Of a DNA stretch of 64,000 nucleotides, positions 24,933 through 37,434 are shown piece by piece. The notes under the pieces are model-generated. The model made no database searches and was not told where the DNA came from. It saw only the letters and a program-made list of their open reading frames with translations. The translations under genes were made by a program, and so were the position numbers. Within the stretch, counting starts at the first letter, position 1. Each line of letters opens with the position of its first letter. This DNA is from Setaria digitata (taxonomy: Eukaryota > Nematoda > Chromadorea > Rhabditida > Setariidae). The stretch is from positions 186,001 through 250,000 of the forward strand of contig RCAB01000005.1 of the NCBI GenBank assembly GCA_003640385.1, given 5' to 3'.

Positions 24933-27022
24933 TTTTCGGTCCATCTGACTGATGTTTATTTTCATGTTTTCATCTCTTTCTTTCCTTTTAATTTAATTCA
25001 TCCAAAAAAGTCACGAAGTTCTTTAGAAAAATAAACTTGTCTTTTGGAGGGAACCATTATCACAGTGGCAGATCATCGACACTGGACAGGCAACGGTCAA
25101 ATTGTCTGACTTCATTACATTACTAAATGTGATTTGCGGAAGAAAATGCATCCACTGTATGAAAAGCACTCGTAGTGAAAAAATTGTGACTGTTAATTAG
25201 CTTCAGTTGAAGAACTACCCCTCATTAGCTTTATTTTATCCGTTCCGTCAAGTTTCTGTTTTTAATTCAGTTCCACACTTCTGTCACAATTTCATTATTT
25301 GTCAGATAAATGAATGTTTCTTCTTTTCCATTATATTTTTCTTTCTTCACATCCACGAGCAGTAATTTGAACTGACACTGCATAGATTACGGTACTGTCA
25401 TAAGAAGATGAATCTACATACCCGAGACGGTGTTGCAGCACTAGGATGGACTGACGTTGATTTGTGATGTTTTGCTTGCAAAAATCATATGTAACGAGAA
25501 TGAAGAACGGAGATGGACTGGGGATAACTTTAGTCACTACCCAGGCCCATTTCCATGGAATTTCAACTAATTCATCTCAGCGATCCGAAAAACTTAGTCT
25601 GAACTGGTTAATAGCAAGTCTTTCTGCTCGTCCGAAAGGCTATAAATTTCTGTTGTTCGCCCTTCCGTCTCTAAATATGTCGATGCAAGTGCCAAACTTA
25701 ACATATGATTCATTAAATTGCCGGAAAATAAATTCGGACAAAAATCGATCTCTGTTCTCTCGCTTGATCTGTAATTGAGCACTTTACCCACATCTTTGAA
25801 TATAACAAACTGCTGCAAATTCCCGATCCAAACTTTTAGATGAGCAGAATGAACCGCTTTCTAAGCCTTTTAGTGCCTAAGGGCAGAACGAAATTCTAGT
25901 CATTTCAATGAATGGATATAAGTCTGCAGAAAAAAGTTGAAAGAAGTTTAAAAAACATTATGTGAATGATATGATTTTTAAAATTAAAATACAGGATCTG
26001 GATTCCATACAGAGCAAAAATGCATCGTATTCTGATCGCTATTCAATACCATTTAATATTTAAAAGTTTTAATATTGTTGAACTTTAACTAATTTCTTTT
26101 TTTTTTGTCAAAAGAAAAAAGCAGTGATCGTTGTTAATAAATTTCTCATCTATCAAGACATTCATTGACATGATTTATGAATGATCTGATTTCTAAAATT
26201 GAATTTAATTGAGCACTGCTGTGGAAACTATTGATTGTTGAGTTATCTACGAAGAAATCAAATATTTCAGTGAGTGAAAGTCGTAAAGAACCTAAAGAAA
26301 ATTTGCAAAATATATCAAACAAAAGCTAAACTATCTTTGTAACAAATTTACACCATCTGGTAGCTGATTTTTAATCAGTAGACAATTTTTTGTTACAGTA
26401 GTATAGTAGTATATCAATAGTAGTAATTCTAATTGAAAAGACAAAACATTTATCACAGTTTAATGGTCACCTTTTTTTTCATATGCAAAGATGAACGTGT
26501 TGAATCAATACTTTAGACGTTCACTGGCAGATTTCTCGCAAGACCTGTAATGGACCGAGATATCTGCTTAATTCTCGATGAAGATTCATTTGGTCCGTTA
26601 ATTAGTCGGGAATAACCAAAAAGCGCAAATTGGTGTGGCTGAGAGCCGAAAGAATATATCTATTTGCGATAGGAAAAAACTATTAAAACCCTGAACATTA
26701 CTTTTTCATTTCAAATAAAATTCTTTATTCCTCCCAACATCTGCTCACTTCACTAGATCTTCCTGAAAATTTCCCAGAGCGGTATAGATCGTGTCTAAGT
26801 GGGATAAAAGAGTGCAGAGGTGATGGTAAAGGACTTTAAGGATATAATTTCAGACTGCACTAATGCACCTGATTAACAGGTGATCGGAATAGAACTCCGT
26901 AGTTCTTTCACCGAAAATAAGACAGATCACAGATCATCAACAACACCAGTTACCGAACTTGGTGATCCACTTCGCTCATTAATGTCAAATTTAAAAATAG
27001 GGAATTTAGGGAAGCATGATAG
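24933..27022. other. gene-free stretch upstream of SHMT
   Basis: About 2.1 kb. Overlapping frames at 25464-25778 (+) and 25594-25818 (-) are mutually antisense and show no conserved motif. I see nothing else that I can support. Confidence 0.45.
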
Positions 27023-30000
27023 ATGTTATTGCTGATTCGTAGGTTTTGTTCGCTATTAAAGCATCAAGATATTTGCCATGCCGAAGAAGGTGCTGTTAGA
27101 TTTCATAATCATTTATACAGTCACTATTTACTATCTCATGTTGTGAAAGTCTTTTTAAATATGCTTAATTTTGATCGAAAACTTTCAGTAATTACACATT
27201 TGGGAATTAAATTATTATCAGAAGTAATGAACGACTGCAGTTTACCGTTTGCAGTACGCAAAGGAATGGAACGATGTCACTATTCTGGCAGAAATATGTT
27301 AAAGGATCCGTTGAGTGTTGTCGATCCCGAGGCTTATCAAATTTTGCAAAAGGTCTCTGTGCGTGCACTTTTCTTTAAAATTTTCGTGTTACCAAGAAAA
27401 TCTCTTTGCATTTGCTAGTTGTTCCTTGAATTTTCAGGGTAGTTCCAGTTTGATTTCTGCGAGTAATTAATAAATTTACGTGTTTTCTAAGTGATGATTA
27501 TATTCATTTCGAAATATTGCGTAAGGTAATTATCGTTATGCATTTAATTCCACTAGTGTAAATTTCAAGATTCGGCAGGGTATTTCGTTTTTTGAAATTG
27601 CTCAATTTCTGCTATATTTCACCTACTTTGGCCTCTTGGCCTCTATAACTTACTTGACCTATTTTCCAAGAGGGTTACAGGATAAAAGGTAGGTGAAAAC
27701 CCATAGCAATTTTAAAAGGAACTGCAGGAAAAGAAAAGACAGAAACGAGGATTAGAGCTAATTGCGAGTGAAAATTTCACATCAAAAGCTGTTCATGATG
27801 CATTAAGTTCGTCAATGTGCAACAAATATTCAGAGGGGTATCCAGGTGCTAGGTTCGTCGCTTCAAATAATTCTTATTTTCACTTTTCCACTTCATCAGC
27901 TCCTTGATCTATTATTTCTCGACATCATGCTTGATTTTACTATATCTCACAATGCTACGAAATTATACATTGAATTTTCTGATCCGTAATAAAGTTTTGA
28001 CGTCTTTCTTGTAAGCTTTTGCAGAAGGCTGTTTAAAGAAATTTTAAAGAAAGTTCGAAAATTATGATTTTCAGTCTTTTTGTGAAACTTTTTAGATATT
28101 ACGGTGGTAACGAATATATCGATCAGATGGAAATATTATGTCAAACTCGTGCTCTTCAAGTACAGATTTTTCACATCAGTAAAATATATAAATTTGTAGT
28201 TATTTTACCTGCCTCTTATTAATTTGCGACATTTTCTTGTTATTTCTTTGTCAACTAAGATTGGTTCTTAATTTCAGAATTGTCGTGAGTAATTTAGTTT
28301 ACTTTCTTTGCTTTAATTTCATAAGAGAAGTTTTATTTTACTCTTTATAATTCCTTCGTAGTCTTTGAACTGCTTTCTTATTACAGTGTTACGAGAAAAA
28401 CAGTAAGCGAAGTTTATCTTTAAGGTGTTTGGTCTGGATGACAAAAACTGGGGTGTGAATGTGCAAAGTCTGTCTGGCTCACCAGCAAACCTTGCTGTTT
28501 ATGTAGGTTTAATGGGACCAAATGGTCGAATTATGGGTTTGGACTTACCTGATGGTGGACATCTAACGCATGGGTAAAGATCCATATAATGAATATACCG
28601 GAATAAAAATTAAGGTTTTATATGACTGAATACTTATATCCACGGGAATTTAAACTTTTTTGGTCTCAATATTTGTATAAAAGTTCCATACAAAGTCTCC
28701 AACTTATTTCCTATTTGCTGGTAGTAGAAGAAAGAAAATAATATATTACTGTGGGCGTTTGTAAGGCCTTATAATATTCTTAATATCAGAATCTTCTGTT
28801 CTTCGAAATAGGACAGATTATATAAGAAACAACACGGTAGTATTTGAGTTATTATTTTGCTCAAGTTTTAGATGGGAATGTCTTTCACCACATTTTTTTA
28901 AGACCAATGTCTAAAAAGAAATTAACAATTTAATCAAAACTTTCTCCCTCCACAAGATTTCCAGGTTCTTTACACCTCAACGAAAAGTTTCGGCAACATC
29001 ATTGTTTTTCCAATCGATGCCTTACAAAGTTAATCCCAAGACTGGTTACATCGATTATGAACAATTGGAGTACACTGCATTGTTGTTTCGTCCAAATATT
29101 ATTGTAGCAGGTGAGTTCAAAACAAGTAATGTACTAGCAGTTAAGCTTAGTGCCAAAATTCCTGCATCTTTTCTCTGCTACTATATCTTTTGTACTACTC
29201 TAGATCTCCATTGAGTTTCTTATTGTTTCTTTAATAACATTTTTTTCCTTTTTCTTTCTTTTTTTTTTAATCAAAACAATTCGAACAGCAAAATAGGGAA
29301 TTCTCAAGCTCCCAATATTTATATTGCCTTATTTCCAGGAACAAGTTGCTATTCACGCTTACTGGATTATAGTCGTTTTCGTAAGATAGCCGATAAATGT
29401 GGTGCTTATTTGTTGGCTGATATAGCACATATCGCTGGTTTGGTTGCTGCAAATGTCATTCCATCACCTTTTGAATATGCTGATGTTGTTACAACAACAA
29501 CCCATAAATCACTTCGTGGTCCACGTGGAGCACTGATTTTTTACAGAAAAGGTCATCTTTTTTTATTATTTAAGTGTAAATTTTTATTTGTTAGATATAT
29601 TCTCCTTATATTACTTAACTTTCGAAAGTACCGAATTTTAATGCTGTTTAGGTCTCAAGAAAATAACTCCAAAAGGTGAAAAAGTGATGTACGACTTGGC
29701 GCAAAAAATAAATTCTGCAGTGTTCCCGAGTTTGCAAGGTGGACCCCATAATCACACAATAGCTGGTAGATTTTTTTCAATGATGAATGGAGTTCTGTGA
29801 GACTAAACTGCTATTTTCATTTTGCATAATTTCAGTTACTGCTGAAGTAACTAGCCGAAGTTGTTATTATCATCAATTTATAAGCAATAATCAACTTGTA
29901 ATTGCCTAAAATGCGGATCTGTAGTGGTTTTAACGTTTTTATTTATTTTATCCTTTAGCTCTTTTTTAGCTATTGCTGTTGCGTTACATCAATGCCTCAC

Positions 30001-31761
30001 GGAAGATTTTGTCAATTATTCCAAACAAATATTGCTAAACGCTCAGGCACTCGGAAATAGATTGACAGAACTTGGCTACCATCTGGTAACAGGTATATTT
30101 TATTCATTAGTTTATCAGTGGCTTACAATACTGAATTACTTGTAAATGTTGGAATTTGCTTTAAATTGAATTAAATTGAATTTGAATTACTGAAATTGTA
30201 AATGTAAATGTTCGTAGAAAAATTCTTTACCCATGTCCCAGACATTTCTTAATTAATTTGCAGTGATTTTGTCCAGTGGCTTGATCTCCTTAAGCGTTGG
30301 CGCAAATTTTTCTTCTTTGAATGATTTCTTAACTTCTTGACTTCTGTTTCTTTCTTCTCCTTACTATTGAATTTAGTGCTGACCACTCATGACTACAACA
30401 ATTTAAAACTTCAAGATATTGAGACATTTATAAGAGGGGATACTATTTAAGAATAAATGGCAAATTTGCAGGCATGAAAGGTTAATTCTATTTATCCTTT
30501 TCTCGCTAGTGATGTGCAGAGAATGGTTTCTGTGTTGACTACTGATACCACAATTATGCGTCCCCATTCATGTCTGACGATATTAAGAATGTGCTGGGTG
30601 CATATGAAGTTTCTGTCCCTTAGTAAAATGAATTGGCAGTGCTTAACTTAAGGTTCTTTTATGCTTCTGGAAAAGCGAGGAGACTTTTCTACTTTCTTTG
30701 TTTCGCGTGAGGGAAAGAAAAAGAGTTTTCGTCACAAGTTTCTCCTGTAAAAAATAATTGCTAAAAAACTAGAAATCTGCGGTTTAATGTTAAGCAGCTT
30801 TATTGGCTTCTTTTCCCTTCGTAACATGCTAAGTCAGTATAATTATGTTATACCGCCGTATTTGTAGTGTTTCACTAAGGTGACTTATCATAATAAGCAA
30901 CACATAAACTACGGCGAACAATGCTTGTCAAAAAGTGTTGGCGTTGAACCATCATTTTAGTTCTCTTTATCATAAATTTGTATATAGTTTGCGAAATATC
31001 ATCGATGAGTAAATTGCAAGCGTTGCCATCCATGAAGCTCTTTTTTTTTTGTGTTTTATACAAAATTTGGTTCCAATTACTATAGTTAACACTATTTTCT
31101 AGGTGGAACTGACACTCATCTGTGTTTGATTGATTTCCGCCCTAAAGATTTGGACGGTGGAAAAGTGGAACATGTGCTCAATTTAGCTCATATTGTCTGT
31201 AACCGGAATACATGCCCAGGTATTTTGATCAAAATCATTATTAGATTGCTGCTTTGCCTAATTTTACTCGGTGAAATGACTAAAGTTGTAGAACAAAAAA
31301 CGATTTATTTTTATGATGCTAACTCTAAAAATATCATAATCTGTCTGATGATATAAGTCGGAAGTTATCTTAGTTCACAATTCTAGGCGACCAGAATGCT
31401 CTAAATCCAAGTGGTATTCGTTTGGGAACACCAGCGCTCACTACACGAGGATTGGTTGAAAACGATTTTATAAAAGTTGCCGATTTTATTCATGAAGGTA
31501 TGTTTCAGTCAAATTCTGTGGATATTTAATAGTAGCTGTCGTTTCGAACATTCTGGGGTCAGTTTTTCCAAACATCATTTGAGACGAATTACAGGAGTAG
31601 AAATTTTGCTGAAGTATCAGTCACAGGCAGGTAAAACCTTGAAGGACTTGAAAGCGTTTACCAGTACGAGCGTAGATTTTATGGCTGATATTGCAAAATT
31701 AGCGGAAAAAGTGGAGCAGTTCGCCAACCAATTCGACATGCCTGGAAACGTTGATATTTGA
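27023..31761 (+). CDS. mel-32: serine hydroxymethyltransferase (SHMT)
   Basis: PLP enzyme converting serine and tetrahydrofolate to glycine and methylene-THF. Exons: 27023-27352, 27728-27852, 28096-28159, 28425-28573, 28965-29110, 29339-29551, 29652-29765, 29970-30092, 31103-31219, 31387-31497, 31595-31761; 552 residues if translated from the first ATG. Core motifs: [50 protein letters not shown], and the PLP lysine in [15 protein letters not shown] (Lys328); then [19 protein letters not shown] and [12 protein letters not shown]. The enzyme proper begins near [17 protein letters not shown]. The first ATG adds about 68 residues starting with an Arg-rich hydrophobic stretch ([15 protein letters not shown]) that looks mitochondrial. 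A second in-frame ATG at 27227 follows a TTTCAG at 27183-27188 and would give a 484-residue cytosolic form. Confidence 0.97.
27594..27716. repeat. imperfect inverted repeat in SHMT intron 1
   Basis: The left arm contains AAATTGCT, TTTCACCTAC and CCTCTTGG. The right arm carries their complements in mirrored order: CCAAGAGG, GTAGGTGAAA and AGCAATTT. The arms span roughly 45 nt each with internal mismatches. It could be a small MITE-like remnant or a foldback in the pre-mRNA. Confidence 0.6.
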
Positions 31762-33039
31762 GCAGCTGGTACTACTGAATGCGTTTAAAATTTAATCCAT
31801 GTCCTGTTTTATACAGAGTATCATCATACTGATTTGAATTTATGTGTGAAATCTGGGTCATAAAAGATTTTCATATTCACAGGCCTTGATTTCTTTTCCA
31901 TTTATAGAAACTTCGATATCGATATTTTTTTTCAAACCTCGATATCGATATTTTCTCTGTTAAGTGAATTACTCAGTTTACAAAGTTGTCTGTCGTAGAA
32001 AAATGTTAATTATAAAAACTGATTTGGATTCATTTTATAATAGAAGTTTGGATAAAATCACTTTCTTGAGATTGAAATCCTCAACTATTAAATGCAAATT
32101 TATCTGTTTTTGACCTTGGAGAAATGTGACGTTGATGTATTTTCTATCCATAGGTTTACTTCGTCATTATATTATTTTGTAAATGCGAATTTCGTCGATC
32201 ACCTAATCATGTATCACCCAATGATTGTGGTATTGTTTCACTTTCTTGTGAAGATGTACTTTTGATGTTTGATCTGCCGCGTTATCGGAAAACTTGAACT
32301 TTTTTTTCCTTTGCTTAGTTTTTTGATGCTTTTATTTACGGATGATTAATCATTTTTATTTATGAGGATTTGTCTTCACATACTTACACACAGCCACATT
32401 ATAGACTGATATATCATTTCATACAAGGAAGTGCAGATTAGCTAACGTTGAGCCATATTTTATTGAAGAGAAAACTAAGGAAGAAATATTTTAGTATTTT
32501 TCGTCTTGCTTTTGAAATTTCTCCTGCTTTAAACTCAGCAAAAGTGATAAAACTTGTTCTATGAAAGATTGCAAGAAAAGGTGGAAAATGAATGAAATAA
32601 AAATTCTACTGCATGCGGCTTGCTTTCACGCATAGTCTAAAGTGCTCAAATAAGAAAAATTTCAAGCGGTTCTAGAAGTTAAAATATAATGTAGTATGCT
32701 CGCATAGTCTAGGCATTTCTACAATGAAATCTAATAATCTAGGCATTCTACAATGGAATCTTAGGTGGATGAATCGAAGTTGACTTTATCGCAGGAGCAG
32801 TTTGGAACTAAATTTGAAGTCTCTGACGAACATTGAACGGAAGACGTAATGATTAACATTTGTTGGAGCAAAAGATATTGTTGAAAGGCTTGTCTTTCAT
32901 CTTGCTTTCGGCTACACTGTCTTCAGCTGTTAAGAAAAAAATGGGAAGTTTTCTTATTTTTTACAGTTTCCATCTATTTTTGAAGCTTCGAATAAGCGAT
33001 TTTTTAGGCTTAGTGAATCATTAATGGCCAATCATAGTT
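31762..33039. other. intergenic region, SHMT to chitin-binding gene
   Basis: About 1.3 kb with no convincing gene. It holds the ATCGAT element above and, at about 32706-32763, a two-copy tandem repeat of about 29 nt sharing TCTAGGCATT and CTACAATG. Confidence 0.5.
31913..31954. repeat. duplicated TCGATATCGATATTTT element
   Basis: Two exact 16-nt copies at 31913-31928 and 31939-31954, about 150 nt after the SHMT stop. Each copy contains the palindrome ATCGAT embedded in TATCGATA. Confidence 0.85.
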
Positions 33040-33047
33040 TATAAAAG
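33027..33047 (+). promoter_or_regulatory. CCAAT + TATA box, likely promoter of the chitin-binding gene
   Basis: CCAAT in GGCCAATCAT lies about 10 nt before TATAAAAG (33040-33047). Transcription would start near 33070. A donor-like AAG|GTTTAT at about 33159 and an acceptor TTTACAG at 33370-33375 would splice an untranslated first exon to the exon carrying the ATG at 33399. Inference from motifs only. Confidence 0.45.
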
Positions 33048-33398
33048 ATTGAAACCGGCAACTTTGGAGCATATTAAGAATCATGGAGCGCTTGGAGACA
33101 AACGGATATTGATGAAGGCATGCAATTGTTCCGATTCGAAGAATGTGCTGTTTGGAAAGGTTTATCTAAGATTTTCAATAACCTTTCATCCTTTTTCAGA
33201 TTTTTTCTTCTTTTTCTTGTCAGAGCGAAAGAGAAGCCCAGTGAATTTGAAAAGTAGTAAAGGAATATGTGGCAAATCTCCCCACGTTATGCTGTCTTTC
33301 ACGAACAATTGTTATAAAATGCTGCTACTTTAAAAAAAGTTTTCGAATATATAATATATTTTTCAAAGTTTACAGTCACTTAGTTAACCGATTTAGAA

Positions 33399-34809
33399 AT
33401 GTCTGCTACGGTATTCTTTATATTTTTCGCCACAGTGAATGCTCAATGTGAAAGGAGCTTTCAAGCAAACGAGAATGAAGGTTGGAATCAGTATCATAGC
33501 CAAAATTTGCAGTCATCTCAGCAAGTAAGTGATTTATTTTCGAGAAAATAAAATAGTGTCATATCAGATTTAGTGTGTTCTTTTTGTTCATCTTCAAAGG
33601 CTTCATTTCTCCAGAAATCTTCAAGTGTTACTTTCCTCTTCTTGATTAGTACTTGTTTTTTAGACTGAAAATTGAAAAAAACTGAACTTTCAGTCGCGTA
33701 ATGACATCATGGTTCAACGAAAGCAGCAACCCTTTGATCATCACGATCGGACAACGACGGGTTAATCCATTTCATGTTCTCCTTTTCCCAGTTCGCAATA
33801 ATTCCCTACATATTACTTGAACATAATGAACCCGTTTGTTACTCTGTGCATGCTTCTCCACTCTTCCAATTCCTCCATCTCCTGTGAACTAATGATTTAG
33901 CGTGTTTCAGAATGCAGCCGTGGTGATTTAGTATCAAACGACAGAGACTGCTCTACTTACTATGAATGTGTTAACGGTCGGTATGAACTGAGGTTGTGCC
34001 CGAGCAACGCCTTCTTTAATCCGACAGTAAGTTTGATTTGAATCGAGACTTCGTGACCTTTGTAAGTGAGGGCATGCTTGTATTACTAGTTTGTCCGCAT
34101 AGTGTTAATAATTTCATTCTAATGTTCGAATCAAGACAAATTTTTAGTTAAAGTGTTGTCATGCAGACTATGTTTGTCCCAATCAACTGTCAACAACTCC
34201 GTCACTACTCTGTAAGTACGGTGAATTGCGGGCTGATGAAACTAGCTGCATGAATTATTATTTTTGCACTGGCGACGAACGTCGCTTCGAACGTCGATCC
34301 TGTCCCACTGGCAAAGTGTTTGATCGTAGACTGAATCAGTGCGTGCCTAGTGCAGGACAGAGATGCCAGCATTCAGCTGAAGCGTTCAACTTTCAAGCTA
34401 GAAGTACTGTAGGACTAGCTTGCACTGTAAGTCAGTATGTTTTTAATCTATATCATTTATATTAAGAAAGCATTTTGAGGAACATGGAAGCATGTAAAAA
34501 TTTTTCCTCGAAACAAAAATTTTTTCAATTGTTTCAAGGCTCTTGGAAGCTCTTTTTTCCTCTGTAATCCTGGCTCACCAGACTTTTCTATTTTCCAATC
34601 TCTGAAGTAAATCTCCAAAAACCTTACCTGTAAAATTTCAGGAAAGTGGTGGTCCATTAGGCTACAGTGTTGATCCGACCGACTGTCGACATTATTACCA
34701 GTGCGCCCAAGGTCGTTGGGTTCGGATGCAATGTCCCAGTAATTTGGTGTGGAACCCGGCAGCGACAGTTTGTGACTGGCCCGAAAACACGCTACTTTCT
34801 TGTCAATGA
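33399..34809 (+). CDS. secreted protein with three peritrophin-A (ChtBD2) chitin-binding domains
   Basis: Exons: 33399-33524, 33694-33760, 33911-34026, 34148-34426, 34642-34809; 251 residues. The signal peptide is MSATVFFIFFATVNAQ. A Gln/Asn/His-rich spacer follows. Then come three ChtBD2 units with the family's six-cysteine spacing: one starting ECSRGDLVSNDRDCSTYYEC; one with CKYGELRADETSCMNYYFC and RRSCPTGKVFDRRLNQC; and one with GYSVDPTDCRHYYQCAQGRW, QCPSNLVWNPAATVCDWP. Such proteins bind chitin and, in nematodes, occur in eggshell, microfilarial sheath or pharyngeal linings. Tissue is not shown by the sequence. No membrane anchor is seen; the protein ends shortly after the third domain. 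The extra CCHADYVC stretch at the start of exon 4 completes the first unit. Confidence 0.9.
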
Positions 34810-35763
34810 ATAAAATTTTGGATGAACTTTATCGAGCGCAAATATAACTTAGTTAAAGTTGCATAATTGGTTCTTGCAGTGTAAGGTTTCCAGAAACTTT
34901 TTATGCTTATATATATCATTTAAGTTTCTCTTAATATATCATGAAGGTTTATATATTTATGACTACTTTCCACACAGCTAACAAAAACCATTTGATCCTG
35001 TTTCTTCTTTTCTCTCTATGTATATACGTTCTAATAAAAGTGAGCAAGTCTGATTATGTTTATTAAAGCCTTTTGCTGTTCTTTACTTGGAACATTGGCC
35101 CCATCTTCACCTCATCCTAAAACAAATCTTCTGATCTTTACTTTGAACAGCTAAGAATTTAGGAAAAGACCGACATCCCAATTCTCATATATACAATTCT
35201 CTTCACACTTCATTCTCACACGCCGATTATCCTTGATATTATTATATTGATTCACTTCCAGAAGTGTGCACAGCCAATTGTCTTTCTTTGGGAACTTTAT
35301 CTTGTTTCTGTTTGGTCCACCAAAATCTTGCATATTCATTAATGGGTACTTCGGAAGTTGGTCTTCATATTTAAATTAATTATGTGAAACAAGTTATCTA
35401 AGGAGCAGAGCATCTGTCTCGGTTACTATACATAGCTGAATGGTTAGTATTCAAACTGTTATCATTGCCTATTAATAAGAGGGAGGAGAGCAACGTAAGG
35501 TGATCATTTGGCGTCTGCTCACCTGCAGGCAAACGCAACGCGTTCAAGGAAGCTTGCAGCTTAGAAGTGTCAGTCTGGAGTGACAACTCTGCGTCAGTTC
35601 GCTTTTTGGTTTGAAATTGAAACCTGATAAACATTGCCTACTAATCTTTAGATGACGGCTTCACGTAAAGTTGCGTGAGGAAATCGGAAGTCCCTTGAAC
35701 ACAATTATGGAGGCATTGCTAATACTCACCTGCTTGCTTATTCACTGCCGATTTTTCGGAATT

Positions 35764-35940
35764 ATTGAAGCAAGCAGAGAGAGGGAGAGACAGAAAGAAG
35801 GGAAGGGATTGAAAGGGTGAGACAATGAAAGGAAAAGGATGTTTTCGACGGTGAAAAGGTTTAAATAAAGAGTCAAAGCGAGAAGGAAGGGGTAGGCGAT
35901 TCTCAGTGAAAAAGCGAGAGAGAGAGGGTGACAGAAGGCA
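35764..35940. repeat. purine-rich (GAGA) tract
   Basis: About 175 nt of nearly continuous A and G on the plus strand with GAGAGAGGGAGAG blocks. A CT-rich block at about 36100-36155 is partly complementary. It is simple sequence and creates spurious open frames on the opposite strand. Confidence 0.8.
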
Positions 35941-36233
35941 AAGATGAATATAATTTACGACATGACCTATGGAAACTTTGTCTAACAGAGCCAGACTGAC
36001 AGAGAATATTTAAAAATTTAAAGTTGTTTACGAACTTCAGAGATTGAAAGAGGAAGTGAAGTGTATCTAATGTCGAGAAAAGCAAGAAGTGGAAGAGAGA
36101 TTCTTTCCTCTCTTTGTCTAGCCCTTCCTCTCTCTCTGAGTCGTCTCCTTTCAATTACTTTGCAGAGTGGATGTATACTTCAACAACACAACCACTCTCC
36201 CCTGATTTTGTAATGTTACTGCTACGCGTAGTT

Positions 36234-36257
36234 GCCACGTACGTATGCGTACGTGGC
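36234..36257. repeat. perfect palindrome GCCACGTACG-TATG-CGTACGTGGC
   Basis: Ten-base perfect arms around a 4-nt centre, followed within 20 nt by a CACGTG E-box and a (GT)n run (about 36275-36295). The arms hold ACGTG/CACGT cores of the kind bound by bHLH or bZIP factors. Position is about 1.2 kb upstream of the first recognised exon of the CENP-B-type gene. Confidence 0.8.
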
Positions 36258-37434
36258 AGCTGGACTTGTGTTCACGTGTGTGTGTGTGTGTGTGTATCCC
36301 TTCCAAAGGTGCTACAAATACGTTATGTATGTTAAATTTGCGCAGATGTCTTCAAATTATGACTAGTGACAGCGTAGCGGGCGTAAGGACAAATTCGGAA
36401 GGCTAATAAGCGACCCCTTTCGGTGGGTGAGTTCCTCTCATCGGGAAATGGCTTCTCTTACTGATGTCGCAGCAGTCACGCTTAGAAGCACTTCTGGAAA
36501 TGACGAAAGTTTGCTGTACAATTCCAGAGCACTTCAATTCGCATTCCATCTTGGATGTTAGCCTAAACTGAGGACTTGGCACCCATGCGGCGACCTGGGA
36601 AGCATTCAGCACCATCGTTGCCATCTGCAACAGCTGCCTCAACAGCCAGGACAACGAGCTCAGTTTCTAAAACTGGGTATAAAATGACCTGGAAAAATGC
36701 GGTAATTACTATTTACTTTTTATTAATTCGAAGCTTCCATTTCAGTTAATTATTTCCTTAACGGCCTTCAAGATATGAGGCGCTTCATCTCTCATTGTAC
36801 TGTTTTTTTATTTGAGTTTCAAACATCACTTATTCTTTTTTTAAATTGAAAAGTAAAAACTGGCGTGAGGTTCACTTTGAGAGGACGAAGTTTTCCTTTG
36901 AGGACATGCAGAAGGCAGGAGAAGGAAGGAGGAGTTCGAGGTAGGATGGAGAGTTAAGAGAGGCAGGATATTTCGAAAACCTTAGGATATCTCGGGAAGC
37001 ATAGGAAAATCTCAAATGAAGCGCAAGTTAACTGATACATCATCTTCGAACGCGAAGAAATTCCTGAAATAGCATAAACCGACGAAATTTGCATACGGCC
37101 AGAGCTCTTATCATTCCGCGCCTTTTCCCCATGCTTTCCACCGTTTTTTCTCGCTGCATGAAATCCTTGGTGTTTTTGCCTTAGTTCAGTTTCTCATCCC
37201 ACGTTGATCGGCCCTGGAATCTCTTGGCTTGCTTAGGATATCTCTTTTTTCTCGTTACCCCAATGGTTTTGTTCTAGGGAAAAATGAGGAATTACCAACT
37301 CCCGGAATCTTTCTTGATGATGAAAACAGAACGCTAGCGCGTGGAGGAAGCCTTATGTATTCACATTCTTTCCATTGTTTTGAAATTATTCGAGAGACTC
37401 TTCGCGACAATTTCTAAATAGTAGTTTCTTTCAG

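Larger units (their letters stand above)
34810..37434. other. long intergenic region with simple-sequence tracts
   Basis: About 2.6 kb with no supported gene. It contains a purine-rich (GA) tract at about 35764-35940, a pyrimidine-rich stretch near 36100-36155, a palindrome at 36234-36257 and a (GT)n run. A short ATG frame at 36447 (MASLTDVAAVTLRSTSGNDE...) looks somewhat protein-like but stops after 37 codons and has no partner exon. Undetected 5' exons of the following gene may lie here. Confidence 0.45.

Noticed and set aside
25464..25818. Overlapping plus and minus frames between FAR-like 2 and SHMT
   Set aside because: They are mutually antisense; neither has a family motif, signal peptide or neighbouring exon.
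35903..36154. 83-codon minus-strand frame
   Set aside because: It is created by the purine/pyrimidine simple-sequence tracts.
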